A DNA stretch of 61,874 nt from assembly GCA_964500435.1 (NCBI GenBank), contig CAZCNL010000014.1:1-61874 (forward strand), written 5' to 3'. The translations under genes were made by a program, and so were the position numbers. The notes beneath the pieces were generated by a model. The model was not told where the DNA came from and did no database searches. It saw only the letters and a list, made by a program, of their open reading frames with translations. Below, piece after piece: positions 19,582 through 28,107 of the stretch (positions are counted from its first letter, which is position 1; each line of letters opens with the position of its first letter). This DNA comes from GWF2-33-9 sp964500435 (GTDB taxonomy: Bacteria; Bacteroidota; Ignavibacteria; Kapaibacteriales; UBA2268).

Positions 19582-20871
19582 TTAAAATCCTAAGTATATC
19601 ATTATGTCTTTCAGAATCTTCTTAAGGGTTATCTTTTTATTCTTTACTTTCTTTTCTTTTATATTTGTTAATGTCGGTGTTGGTTTATATTTTATTTGTT
19701 TAAGGAATTTTCTAAGTCTCATATGACTTACTCCATATGGAGTGTTTGTCCCAACATGTAGTATTGCTCCTGTTTCATCATCTTTAATATTTATTGGTGG
19801 ATCATCTTTTCTTGGTGTGGATATATATCCTAAAAATGTATTAAACGATTCTCTTATTTTTTTCTCATTTTCTTCATTATTACCAGGTACTAATCCTCGT
19901 ACATATATATCTCCATTATATACCGCTTTTTTATAATTATTATAATAGTTTTGTGCTACTTTTCTTGCATCAACAGGATCTACAAAATATTTATATTGAC
20001 TTCTCGGAGTATTCCATATATCACCAATACCTACTTCTTCATAATCATAAGGATAACCTTCTTCTTTCATTTTTTTAAACAATGCTTTCTTTGCTTGTTC
20101 AGGGTCTTTATATTTATCAAATATATCTCTATGTTGAAGATAATACATATAATTATCAAATCTATCAGTACTATCTTCACTATTTACATATAAATCTTCA
20201 TTACCTATTCTATCTTCAGGTACTTTACCTTTACCTATGCCAAGAGAATTTAATTCTGCAGCATAACTATCATAATCATAAGGATATCTTGCTGCAGGAT
20301 ATTTCTTATTTAAATTACTTTGTATTATTTGAGTTAATAAATCAGTATAACTCATACTTGCCCAATCTTCATTTGGATTAAATAATGATAATGGTGGTAC
20401 TGATTCTAGATTTTTCCAACTGTTATTTTTATCATAAAAATCTTTGCTATAAGTATAAGCAGGATGATTATTAGTTGGATCATCATATGATTTTAAACCA
20501 TCAATACTATATCTTCTATTTGGTATCCAATCATCAGGATATCTAAAGGTGTCATCAGAATATTGTATAGTACCTGATGGGTATATTTCAACTATTTTTA
20601 GTCCAGGTGGTAAAGGTATTTTCTTTTCTTCTTTAACTATTGCTTTTTTTGCATTAGGATTAGCAGGAGCAATATATTCTCCTGTTGATGTTGAATTATT
20701 TGTTTTATTATTAGTTTGTTTAGATTGTAATGGCACTTTTTTACTTTTTGATTGTGTACCATTAATATCATCAGTCAATAAATTCCTAATAACATTGACT
20801 TTTGGTGCAGTTGCAAAACAGTTTGGTATAAAACAAGTAAATACAATACAAGTCACTAATATTTTGTTCAT
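19582..20871 (-). CDS. Unrecognised secreted Tyr/Asp/Asn-rich protein
   Basis: I do not recognise this 429-residue protein. It has a signal peptide (VTCIVFTCFIPNCFATA) and then a low-complexity Asn/Thr/Lys linker to about residue 85. The middle is long and rich in Tyr, Asp, Pro and Asn with repeated YPYDY and short DP motifs. The Lys-rich tail ends in a hydrophobic IMIYLGF. No Cys remain after the signal, and there is no T9SS sorting domain. The gene is alone between ribH and a T9SS protein gene. Three direct repeats sit in its upstream region (20903-21001), which suggests specific regulation. Confidence 0.7.
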   Translation of the reverse strand: MNKILVTCIVFTCFIPNCFATAPKVNVIRNLLTDDINGTQSKSKKVPLQSKQTNNKTNNSTSTGEYIAPANPNAKKAIVKEEKKIPLPPGLKIVEIYPSGTIQYSDDTFRYPDDWIPNRRYSIDGLKSYDDPTNNHPAYTYSKDFYDKNNSWKNLESVPPLSLFNPNEDWASMSYTDLLTQIIQSNLNKKYPAARYPYDYDSYAAELNSLGIGKGKVPEDRIGNEDLYVNSEDSTDRFDNYMYYLQHRDIFDKYKDPEQAKKALFKKMKEEGYPYDYEEVGIGDIWNTPRSQYKYFVDPVDARKVAQNYYNNYKKAVYNGDIYVRGLVPGNNEENEKKIRESFNTFLGYISTPRKDDPPINIKDDETGAILHVGTNTPYGVSHMRLRKFLKQIKYKPTPTLTNIKEKKVKNKKITLKKILKDIMIYLGF

Positions 20872-20902
20872 TTTATTTACTTTTTTTCTCTAACTTAATA
20901 AA

Positions 20903-21001
20903 TTTAAATATTATAGCAAAATTGAATTCGTTGAAATATGAAATTATTTATTGAATCTTACATTTTAGTTATTATAGCGAATAGTTTAGTTATCATAGCG
21001 A
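20903..21001. promoter_or_regulatory. Phased direct repeats upstream of the secreted-protein gene
   Basis: TTTAGTTATTATAGCGA at 20964-20980 recurs as TTTAGTTATCATAGCGA at 20985-21001 (16 of 17 identical), exactly 21 bases apart. A weaker copy, TTTAAATATTATAGCAA, lies at 20903-20919 (14 of 17). Head-to-tail sites two helical turns apart are typical of regulators such as LytTR-type proteins that bind direct repeats. They lie 32-130 bases upstream of the minus-strand start at 20871. The regulatory role is inferred. Confidence 0.5.
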
Positions 21002-21018
21002 TTTCTTTAGGGAATTAC

Positions 21019-21053
21019 AAAAAAAAAGGAACGCAAACTACGTCCCTTTTTTT
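21019..21053 (-). terminator. Intrinsic terminator of the small T9SS protein gene
   Basis: On the minus strand, AAGGGACG and CGTTCCTT pair (one G-U) across a seven-base loop, flanked by long A and T runs, 20 bases after the stop codon of the gene at 21073. Confidence 0.75.
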
Positions 21054-21072
21054 AATTCATTACAACTTATTT

Positions 21073-21801
21073 TTATTTTTTGATTAACTTTCCTGTTGTT
21101 ACTTTTTTGGAATCTGAATTGATTATTGAAAAAACGTAAGCACCGCTTGAAAAGTTGTTTAAATCGATATTTTTATCGGTATTGAAAGTGCTCGAAAGCA
21201 TCATATTTCCACGTGTATCGTATATTGAAATTGTGTAGTTATCGTTTTGATTTAATTTTATTTCTAAAGTATTTTGTTCATTCAAATTAATTGAAAGTGA
21301 ATTAGTTTGTGGTAATTCGATTATGCCTGAACCGTATGAATATTTAAAACTTACAGTCACGCTTGCGTTATCGCTTGGATTATCTGCATCGTAAAACGTA
21401 TAAACTAATTTCCCTGTTCCGGGTATTGGGTCACTTGCCCCGCTATATGGATAATAATGTGAATAAAATGCATTGGTTGGAAGTGTTGCCCCGCCTTTGA
21501 TTACATCTGATGGCGACTTATCCCAATCTTCTTTTGCAGGCGGAAGACATCCTCCCGCCCAGCATACATCAAAAGAATGCCCTTCTGTTATTTCTAACAC
21601 TTTTACTTTTACTTTAACATTTAAATCTGCGAAACTAGTATTTTGGACTTGTGTTGTAAATAAAATTTCGTATGTTTCATTTAAATTAGCCTCGTAAGAA
21701 AATACTGTATCGCCAACTATTCGTAAAAATTGTGCCTTTAGAGGTATTTGTGTCAAAACAAGTATTAATACTATTGCAGATATTTTGGTAAATTTTATCA
21801 T
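21073..21801 (-). CDS. Secreted protein with C-terminal type IX secretion sorting domain
   Basis: The 242-residue protein has a signal peptide (ISAIVLILVLTQIPLKAQ) and an Ig-like beta-rich middle with a Cys pair (DVCWAGGCLPP). Its C-terminal 70 residues match the T9SS type A sorting pattern (YTISIYDTRGNMML ... FSSGAYVFSI ... GKLIKK). T9SS moves such proteins across the outer membrane and removes the tail. The function of the mature part is unknown. It is divergent, 46 bases apart, from a thioredoxin-like gene, so they may share a promoter region. Confidence 0.85.
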   Translation of the reverse strand: MIKFTKISAIVLILVLTQIPLKAQFLRIVGDTVFSYEANLNETYEILFTTQVQNTSFADLNVKVKVKVLEITEGHSFDVCWAGGCLPPAKEDWDKSPSDVIKGGATLPTNAFYSHYYPYSGASDPIPGTGKLVYTFYDADNPSDNASVTVSFKYSYGSGIIELPQTNSLSINLNEQNTLEIKLNQNDNYTISIYDTRGNMMLSSTFNTDKNIDLNNFSSGAYVFSIINSDSKKVTTGKLIKK

Positions 21802-21847
21802 TGTAAAACCTTTTTTTGTTAATTTGCTAAAAAATTTATTTCAAATT

Positions 21848-22360
21848 ATGAAAAAAATACTATTTATCTCTATTTTTGTTTTGCCTTTTTTGTTTCAAAA
21901 CAATTTATTTAGTCAGGACGTAAAAACACTTCCAAAAGTTACAGTTAAAGATTTGCAAGGGAATTCAGTCGAAGCAACATCTTTTAATAACGATGGAAAA
22001 CCATTTTTAATTGATTTTTGGGCAACTTGGTGCGTTCCTTGCATCAGAGAATTGAACAATATTAGTAAAGTTTATGATAAATGGCAAGAAGAAACGGGAG
22101 TTAAATTAATTGCCGTTTCTATTGATGACTCCCGCACATCCAAAAAAGTTGCTCCTTTTGTAAAAGGTCGTGGCTGGAAATTCGAATTCTTCATCGACGA
22201 AAATAGTGAATTGAAGCGTGCAATGAATGTTAGCAATCCTCCTCATACTTTCTTAGTTAATGGGAAAGGCGAAATTATCTGGGAACATACTGGTTATGCT
22301 GACGGTGCCGAAGATGAAGTTATTGCTAAAGTTAAGGAATTACTTTCTAAAGAAAAATAA
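21848..22360 (+). CDS. TlpA-like thioredoxin-fold protein
   Basis: The ATG at 21848 gives 170 residues with a signal peptide (ILFISIFVLPFLFQNNLFSQ). The redox motif is WCVPC (residues 61-65) inside FLIDFWATWCVPCIREL, followed by the family cis-Pro region NPPHTFLVNGKGEI. These periplasmic proteins reduce disulfides, for example in cytochrome c maturation. A longer frame to 21785 would overlap the divergent T9SS gene and bury the signal peptide, so it was not used. Confidence 0.9.
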   Translation: MKKILFISIFVLPFLFQNNLFSQDVKTLPKVTVKDLQGNSVEATSFNNDGKPFLIDFWATWCVPCIRELNNISKVYDKWQEETGVKLIAVSIDDSRTSKKVAPFVKGRGWKFEFFIDENSELKRAMNVSNPPHTFLVNGKGEIIWEHTGYADGAEDEVIAKVKELLSKEK

Positions 22361-22431
22361 TAATTAATCACTCATTTTGCGTTTTTTACCCTTTTTTTCT
22401 TAATTTAGTATAGATTAAATTTGATTTATTT

Positions 22432-22917
22432 ATGCAATTTAAAGAAAGTGATTTGCCAGGAATAGGCAAAAAGTTCACTATTAAAACTAATGCAGGTCAT
22501 TTTATCTCTATTATATTACACATTAATGGAAAGAGAGAAATTTTCCATTTCACTGACCCAGACGATGACCCCATTTTCCACTTTTTAATGACTGAAGAAG
22601 AGGCGAACTTAATTGGTTCTGTCTTGATGGGAACATACTTTAAACCTGAACAAGATAAACAAAAAGAATTGCTTTTAAATAAACTATCTATTGAATGGAT
22701 TGATGTTCACTCAAATTCATCGCTAATTAATCATTCAATTTTGCAGTTGCAAGTTAGAAAACTCACCGGGATTACTATTATCGCTATTATACGTGGAAAT
22801 GAAACAATAATTAATCCAAAACCGGAAACTGTCATTTTACCTTCGGATACCTTAATTATTGCCGGCACAAGAGAACAAACACACAATTTTGCTCAAAAAT
22901 TTAATCTTGATGCATAA
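22432..22917 (+). CDS. khtT: KhtT-like regulatory subunit with RCK_C (TrkA-C) domain
   Basis: The 161-residue soluble protein pairs with the antiporter that starts two bases after its stop codon. The N-terminal domain contains LPGIGKKFTIKTNAGH and FHFTDPDDDP, as in KhtT. The C-terminal domain (about 85-161) has the TrkA-C pattern with LTGITIIAIIRGNETIINPKP and LPSDTLIIAGTREQ. In Bacillus, KhtT controls K+ efflux through KhtU. The ligand here is not known. Confidence 0.85.
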   Translation: MQFKESDLPGIGKKFTIKTNAGHFISIILHINGKREIFHFTDPDDDPIFHFLMTEEEANLIGSVLMGTYFKPEQDKQKELLLNKLSIEWIDVHSNSSLINHSILQLQVRKLTGITIIAIIRGNETIINPKPETVILPSDTLIIAGTREQTHNFAQKFNLDA

Positions 22918-22919
22918 AT

Positions 22920-24068
22920 ATGACTTTTTTACTTATTCTTGGTATTTCGACTTTTACTTTGTTTATTTCTGCTTTTTTAGGCAAAAAGTCTAATTTGCCT
23001 ATTTTAATCTTTTATATTTTCGCTGGCATTTTAATTTCAAACTTATTTAATATCGGAAATGATATAAAACTTTTTTCTGAAATTGGAATCGTTATTCTTT
23101 TCTTTTATCTTGGGTTGGAATTTAACATCGAAAGAGTTTTTGTAACAGCAAAAAGGATTTGGGCTGCAGGTTTAATAGATTTATTTTTTAATTTCTTAAT
23201 CGTTTTCATTTTGTTAATTTCCTTAAGTTATGACTTTATCATTGCTCTTGCAATGGCTGGTATTACTTATGCAAGTTCTTCTGCAATAACAACTAAAATT
23301 ATTATTGATAATCACCGAATTGCCAATTCCGAGACCGAATTCATTCTCGGGTTGATGGTTTTCGAAGATATTATTGCACCAATTTTAGTTGCACTGATTG
23401 CTGCGTATTCGGTCGGCAGTGAACCGAGCTCAACGATTACTCTTTCTGTTTTAGCTAAAATTGTCGTTGTGATTGGATTGACTTTGCTCATTGCTAAATT
23501 TGCAAAAAACTATTTAAGTAAATTTGTAGAAAAATACTTAAGCGATGAAATATTAACTTTATTTATTTTTGGAATTGTTATACTTGCCGCAGGCATATCT
23601 CATAATGTCGGACTTTCGGAAGCTTTGGGTGCTTTTTTGGTAGGATTGATAATTGCCGAAACAGGAAAATCTCATCAAATACAAAATTTAGTCATTCCCA
23701 TTCGTGATATTATGATTTCATATTTCTTTTTCATATTTGGCTCCGAAATTATTTTCAAATTTAATTTTGATAGTTTTGCAATTTTAACACTTGTTTTGTT
23801 GTTAATAGTATCAATCATCGGCAAACTTTTAACAGGAATTATCGGTGGGCGGCTTTATGGTTTGTCGAATCGCCGTTCCGCAATCTCCGGTTTAAGCATA
23901 ATAAATCGTGGAGAATTTTCTATTGCCATTTCTCAATATATTGGCATCACTTTCTTCCCCCTTATTTCTATTTATATTTTTTCAATTGCGATTTTAGGCA
24001 CTTTAACTGCTCAATTTGCCCCTCGAATTGCTAAATTTTTTGCTAAACCTAAACAAAATATAATCTAA
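22920..24068 (+). CDS. khtU: KhtU-type CPA2 cation/proton antiporter
   Basis: The 382-residue inner-membrane protein has about 11-12 hydrophobic segments and the CPA2 features IFYIFAGIL, FYLGLEFNIERV, ASSSAITTKIIIDN, LGLMVFEDIIAPILVAL and LSEALGAFLVGLIIAE. It probably exchanges K+ for H+ under control of the upstream regulatory subunit, the two-gene module of KhtTU. No Rossmann TrkA-N domain is fused. The small membrane protein downstream is on the other strand. Confidence 0.88.
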   Translation: MTFLLILGISTFTLFISAFLGKKSNLPILIFYIFAGILISNLFNIGNDIKLFSEIGIVILFFYLGLEFNIERVFVTAKRIWAAGLIDLFFNFLIVFILLISLSYDFIIALAMAGITYASSSAITTKIIIDNHRIANSETEFILGLMVFEDIIAPILVALIAAYSVGSEPSSTITLSVLAKIVVVIGLTLLIAKFAKNYLSKFVEKYLSDEILTLFIFGIVILAAGISHNVGLSEALGAFLVGLIIAETGKSHQIQNLVIPIRDIMISYFFFIFGSEIIFKFNFDSFAILTLVLLLIVSIIGKLLTGIIGGRLYGLSNRRSAISGLSIINRGEFSIAISQYIGITFFPLISIYIFSIAILGTLTAQFAPRIAKFFAKPKQNII

Positions 24069-24076
24069 ATTTCCTG

Positions 24077-24427
24077 CTAAAATCTTTTGAATTCAAATTT
24101 GAAGATAAAATAAAAGAATATTAGTAAATTAATCAAACTAAATGCTGCAATTAACAAATCTCGTGCTTGATATGGCTTTAATAAAAATGTGGCCACTAAC
24201 TCCACTAATACTGACAAAAAAGATAAAATCATTACCGTTTTGAAAATTTTGTAATTCAAATTTTTTGGCATATTCTTTTGCTGTGCAATAAATGAACTCA
24301 GTATTACCAAAAAAAGAGAAGAAGTATTAATTAAATAATATTCCGCTTTTGGTAAATCAAAGTATAACATATTCAAAATTAATACTGTAATTAATATTAA
24401 ATATGTTATCATTATCGAAAATTTCAT
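24077..24427 (-). CDS. Small hypothetical membrane protein (four predicted helices)
   Basis: With the ATG at 24427 the product has 116 residues. Four hydrophobic stretches are evident (TYLILITVLILNMLYF, SSLFLVILSSFIA, VMILSFLSVLVELVATFLL, AAFSLINLLIFFYFIF) with short polar loops. I do not recognise a family. The gene begins just past the terminator of the large T9SS gene and converges with khtU. Confidence 0.6.
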   Translation of the reverse strand: MKFSIMITYLILITVLILNMLYFDLPKAEYYLINTSSLFLVILSSFIAQQKNMPKNLNYKIFKTVMILSFLSVLVELVATFLLKPYQARDLLIAAFSLINLLIFFYFIFKFEFKRF

Positions 24428-24445
24428 TTTATAACCTTTTTTGCT

Positions 24446-24478
24446 AAAAAAAGAGGCTGTCTTCAAAAAGACAGCCCC
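24446..24478 (-). terminator. Intrinsic terminator of the large T9SS protein gene
   Basis: GAGGCTGTCTT (24453-24463) pairs with AAGACAGCCCC (24468-24478), and the minus-strand product ends in a T run. It follows the stop codon at 24503 by about 25 bases and sits directly before the next minus-strand start codon at 24427. Confidence 0.8.
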
Positions 24479-24502
24479 AAAAGTTTACGTAATTAAGTTA
24501 TT

Positions 24503-27500
24503 TTACTTTGTAACAATTATTTGTTTAGTTACAGATTGTCCGTTGTAAGTAACTTGTACGAAATATGTTCCACTTGCGAATGTATTATTTAAACTCATTG
24601 TTATGTTGTTAAATCCTGCGACTGCATTGGTAAGTTTTGTTGCAACTTTCTTACCAGACATATCGAGAATTGCAATTTCAACTTGTGAATTTTCATTTAA
24701 TGTAAATGTAATGTTCAAGTCTGAAATTGCAGGATTTGGAGTTATTGCCAAATTAATTGGATTATTGTCCGTAACTCCGAGAACTCCTCCGCTTTTATTT
24801 ACAACTACTTGAGCTATTGTTGACTTAGTTTTTCCGCATTCATTTGTTGCTTCGCAATAGTAAAATCCAGCATCTGTTAAAAGAACTCCATCAATGATGA
24901 ATGTGTTTTCAGTTGCTCCATTAATCATTACGTCATCTTTGTACCATTGATAAGTAATTGGTTCTTCACCACTTGCTGTTGCTGTTAATGTTAATTTTTC
25001 ACCTTCAACTAATGTTGCATCTGTTGGTTGTACATCAAACATAGGTGGCAACATAATTGTTAATTTTGCTGTTTTGCTTGCTACTGTAGTTGCATTTGGT
25101 GAACTTGCTTCGCAGTAGTAGTTTCCTTCGTCAGCATAACCAACATTCATAATTGTCAATGTGCTTGTTGTTGCACCAGAAATTCTTGCATCATCAACTA
25201 ATGCTGCACCATTGAAATACCATTGATAATTAATTGGGTCATTACCACCGTTGAGTACTGCATTGGCTGTGAAAACTGCCTTTGATGCTACACATACTTT
25301 TGTGTCAACTGGGTCTTCAGTGAACGTAATTGTTGATGTTCCTAAAATTAAATGAACAGGATTTGATGTTACTGTACCGCAAAGTCCTTCGACTACTACG
25401 AAATAATAATCATCTGTCCCTGAAAAATGCATATCTTTCAAGTTTGTAATTGTCATTATTGGTGATTTTGTGTTTGCATAATATTCATTGTCTAACAATT
25501 GAATATCTTCACCATTGTAATGACGATACCATTGGTATTTATGTTGGAAATATGGTGGAACGATACCTTTAATATGCACTTCTACTTCGAAGTCTGCAGT
25601 TTCACCAAGATTTGCTGTAACGTCTTGTGGTTGTTTTGTAATTTCAGTGTTACGCAAAGTGTAAACTAATACTTCGTTTGAGTAAATACCATCTTTTGTA
25701 TTTGCTGGTCCATAAACTTTGCATCGGTATGTTCCAGTTGTTTCGTAGTTGAATGCACCAAATTTGTATATTGGGTTTGTTGCACCAGGAATAGGTACAC
25801 CATCTTTTTCCCACTGATATTCTGCTTGAGCTCCGTAACTAATTGTTGCTGCAACTTGCAAGGAATTGCCAGTTGAACCGTTGCATGCTAATAATGCTTC
25901 TGGTTGTTTTATTATGTTAATTTCAAGAACGATTCCTGCATATCCTGCATAATAAAATCCATCTCTTGTATTTCCATAGTAATCTGTGTTTTCAACATCG
26001 CCTAATCCCAATGGGTCATATGTTACTAATTCTGGTACAAATGTTGAATATCTGTATGTTCCATCATCAGTTAATTCAACAGCTATATTTGTTGATGTAT
26101 TATCACCTGTTGTATTCACATATGATGTCAGATCACTGCTATTTGAATTGCCCTTTGTCCAGAAATTATTATTCGCACTATTAATATTTGAACTATTATT
26201 TACCACAGAGCGATTTATTCCGTAATTTGATACTAAATTACGCATAAATGTATTTTGTCCGAAATAAAATTCTGCAGCAGGGAATGATTGTGAATTTGCT
26301 ATAAATGTGTTGTAATAAACTTCTAAATTGTTTGACGTAGAAGCATTGAAGGCATTGCCATTCGTAGTATTAATTAAGTTATTTGCAACTATACCAGAAG
26401 CGTTTTGTGTATACAATCCGATATTTTGTAATCCAGCAATTCCCGATAAGGTTACTTTGTTGTAAAGTAAATTACTATTTCCTGCTAAAAAGATACCGTT
26501 AACTGGAACTCCTGCATATCCAGAAACTGCTACAGAATTATTTTGTATGGTTGCACCGCTTGCTGTATTTACACTTATACCAGATACACCAACCATATTC
26601 GAAATCGAATTGTTTTGAATTGTCGTTACATATGGCGACATTGTATTGATATCAATTGCTGAGAATCCATATGAAGTTGATGTAAATCCAACAAATTTAT
26701 TATTCGTGATCTTTGCGGGCTCGCTTATTGTAATTCCACTATAACCAGGACCATTAAATTCATTATTATCTATTACAATAGGATCTCCGACAAGAATTAT
26801 ATTCTTATCTTTCTTTGGATTAATTTTTCCTCCTTGATAGTATGAATACATTGTTATTCCAGTACCAGTAAAGTTTTTAAACGTATTGTTTTTAATTGTT
26901 AAAGATGGGGTTATGTCTGTTGTAAAGTATATTGGGTTGTTTCCAGTGTAGAATGTACAACCTGTTATATTGACATTATTGCAATAATCTAAATTGATAA
27001 TATCATATCCTGCCGCACCGTTAAAGATTACATTTGAGAAATTCAAATTATTAACATTTGATGCATAAATAATTGAACCATAACCATAATCTTGTGCTGT
27101 AAATGTTAAGTTTTGGAAATATACGTTACTTAATCCATTAATTCCCCAAATATAGTTTGGATACATCGGAGCAAATGAAATGTTTACGTCACTTGCGTAA
27201 CCACTTGCTGATTCAAAATAAAAATTATTATTTCCGTGTGGGAAGTCGATCAATCCAACTTGTTCGTTATATGTTCCTGAATTAATTTTTATATGAACAT
27301 CACCATCACCTATAATTCCACTTGAATTTAAGTAATTAATGCATTCTGCGAGTGTTGGGAAATGGGCATTGCTACCTCCAACAGTAAATGTTCCTGCAAC
27401 AAGTGAAGGTGCCACATCTCTTGTAATTATATCATTTCCNNNNNNNNNNNNNNNNNNNNNNNNNNNNNNNNNNNNNNNNNNNNNNNNNNNNNNNNNNNNN

Positions 27501-28096
27501 NNNNNNNNNNNNNNNNNNNNNNNNNNNNNNNNNNNNNNNGTACCTTCCAAATATGGATATGTTGGCGGGATAACATTAGCAACTCCAGCATCTGGTGAAG
27601 GCAAAATAACTTCCAAACTATAATCTTCGACCTCACCATAATAATCAGTACCACAAGCTTGAGCAGTACCGTCATCTGTCATTCTTATTCGCATTCTAGT
27701 AATGCCACCAACTGCAGAAGAAGGTACTATAATTTTGCCAGTAAAACTTGCCGCACCATCGGAAGTAGAAAGGGAAAATACTTCATTAGCATCATCAAAA
27801 TCACAATCTTTATTCCAATCTACATGAACACTTACAATATCACCAGAATAAACTTTCCCGCTGGTAACCTTAATATCGTAAGAATTTCCCATTAAAACTT
27901 TTGTGGATAAATTAGTATAGTCAGCAACGCCATTTTGCCATTTAGTACCTTTATTAGAAATATCACCAATATAAACACCATCAATAAACTCCCATTCGTA
28001 TTGAGTACCTGCGCTACAATATGTACATTGTGCCCTTACGATTTGTAATGGAAAAAACTCCAAAACAAATAATATTAAAATAAAGAACTTTTTCAT
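24503..28096 (-). CDS. Large T9SS-exported protein: GEVED domain, beta-helix, Ig-like domains (contains a sequence gap)
   Basis: The visible protein of about 1160 residues plus a gap begins with a signal peptide. A GEVED-type domain follows at about 25-170 (VHVDWNKDCDFDD, MRIRMTDDGTAQACG, YYGEVEDYSLEV). After the N run comes a long Asn-rich region with N-x-F/I repeats typical of a right-handed parallel beta-helix (about 230-720). Four Ig-like domains then follow with YQWEKDG, YQWYRHY, YQWYFNG and YQWYKDD, ending in a T9SS sorting domain (ITPNPAISDLNITF ... ASGTYFVQV ... KQIIVTK). It is probably a surface adhesin or glycan-binding protein; substrate unknown. A T9SS-like gene lies 11 bases upstream. 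Confidence 0.88.
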   Translation of the reverse strand: MKKFFILILFVLEFFPLQIVRAQCTYCSAGTQYEWEFIDGVYIGDISNKGTKWQNGVADYTNLSTKVLMGNSYDIKVTSGKVYSGDIVSVHVDWNKDCDFDDANEVFSLSTSDGAASFTGKIIVPSSAVGGITRMRIRMTDDGTAQACGTDYYGEVEDYSLEVILPSPDAGVANVIPPTYPYLEGXXXXXXXXXXXXXXXXXXXXXXXXXXXXXXXXXXGNDIITRDVAPSLVAGTFTVGGSNAHFPTLAECINYLNSSGIIGDGDVHIKINSGTYNEQVGLIDFPHGNNNFYFESASGYASDVNISFAPMYPNYIWGINGLSNVYFQNLTFTAQDYGYGSIIYASNVNNLNFSNVIFNGAAGYDIINLDYCNNVNITGCTFYTGNNPIYFTTDITPSLTIKNNTFKNFTGTGITMYSYYQGGKINPKKDKNIILVGDPIVIDNNEFNGPGYSGITISEPAKITNNKFVGFTSTSYGFSAIDINTMSPYVTTIQNNSISNMVGVSGISVNTASGATIQNNSVAVSGYAGVPVNGIFLAGNSNLLYNKVTLSGIAGLQNIGLYTQNASGIVANNLINTTNGNAFNASTSNNLEVYYNTFIANSQSFPAAEFYFGQNTFMRNLVSNYGINRSVVNNSSNINSANNNFWTKGNSNSSDLTSYVNTTGDNTSTNIAVELTDDGTYRYSTFVPELVTYDPLGLGDVENTDYYGNTRDGFYYAGYAGIVLEINIIKQPEALLACNGSTGNSLQVAATISYGAQAEYQWEKDGVPIPGATNPIYKFGAFNYETTGTYRCKVYGPANTKDGIYSNEVLVYTLRNTEITKQPQDVTANLGETADFEVEVHIKGIVPPYFQHKYQWYRHYNGEDIQLLDNEYYANTKSPIMTITNLKDMHFSGTDDYYFVVVEGLCGTVTSNPVHLILGTSTITFTEDPVDTKVCVASKAVFTANAVLNGGNDPINYQWYFNGAALVDDARISGATTSTLTIMNVGYADEGNYYCEASSPNATTVASKTAKLTIMLPPMFDVQPTDATLVEGEKLTLTATASGEEPITYQWYKDDVMINGATENTFIIDGVLLTDAGFYYCEATNECGKTKSTIAQVVVNKSGGVLGVTDNNPINLAITPNPAISDLNITFTLNENSQVEIAILDMSGKKVATKLTNAVAGFNNITMSLNNTFASGTYFVQVTYNGQSVTKQIIVTK
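27440..27539. other. Assembly gap (100 N) inside the large T9SS gene
   Basis: One hundred undetermined bases separate the GEVED domain from the beta-helix region. The round length indicates a scaffolding placeholder, so the protein may be longer or shorter there. Both sides happen to stay in the same frame. Confidence 0.97.
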
Positions 28097-28107
28097 ATCA
28101 ATATCCT

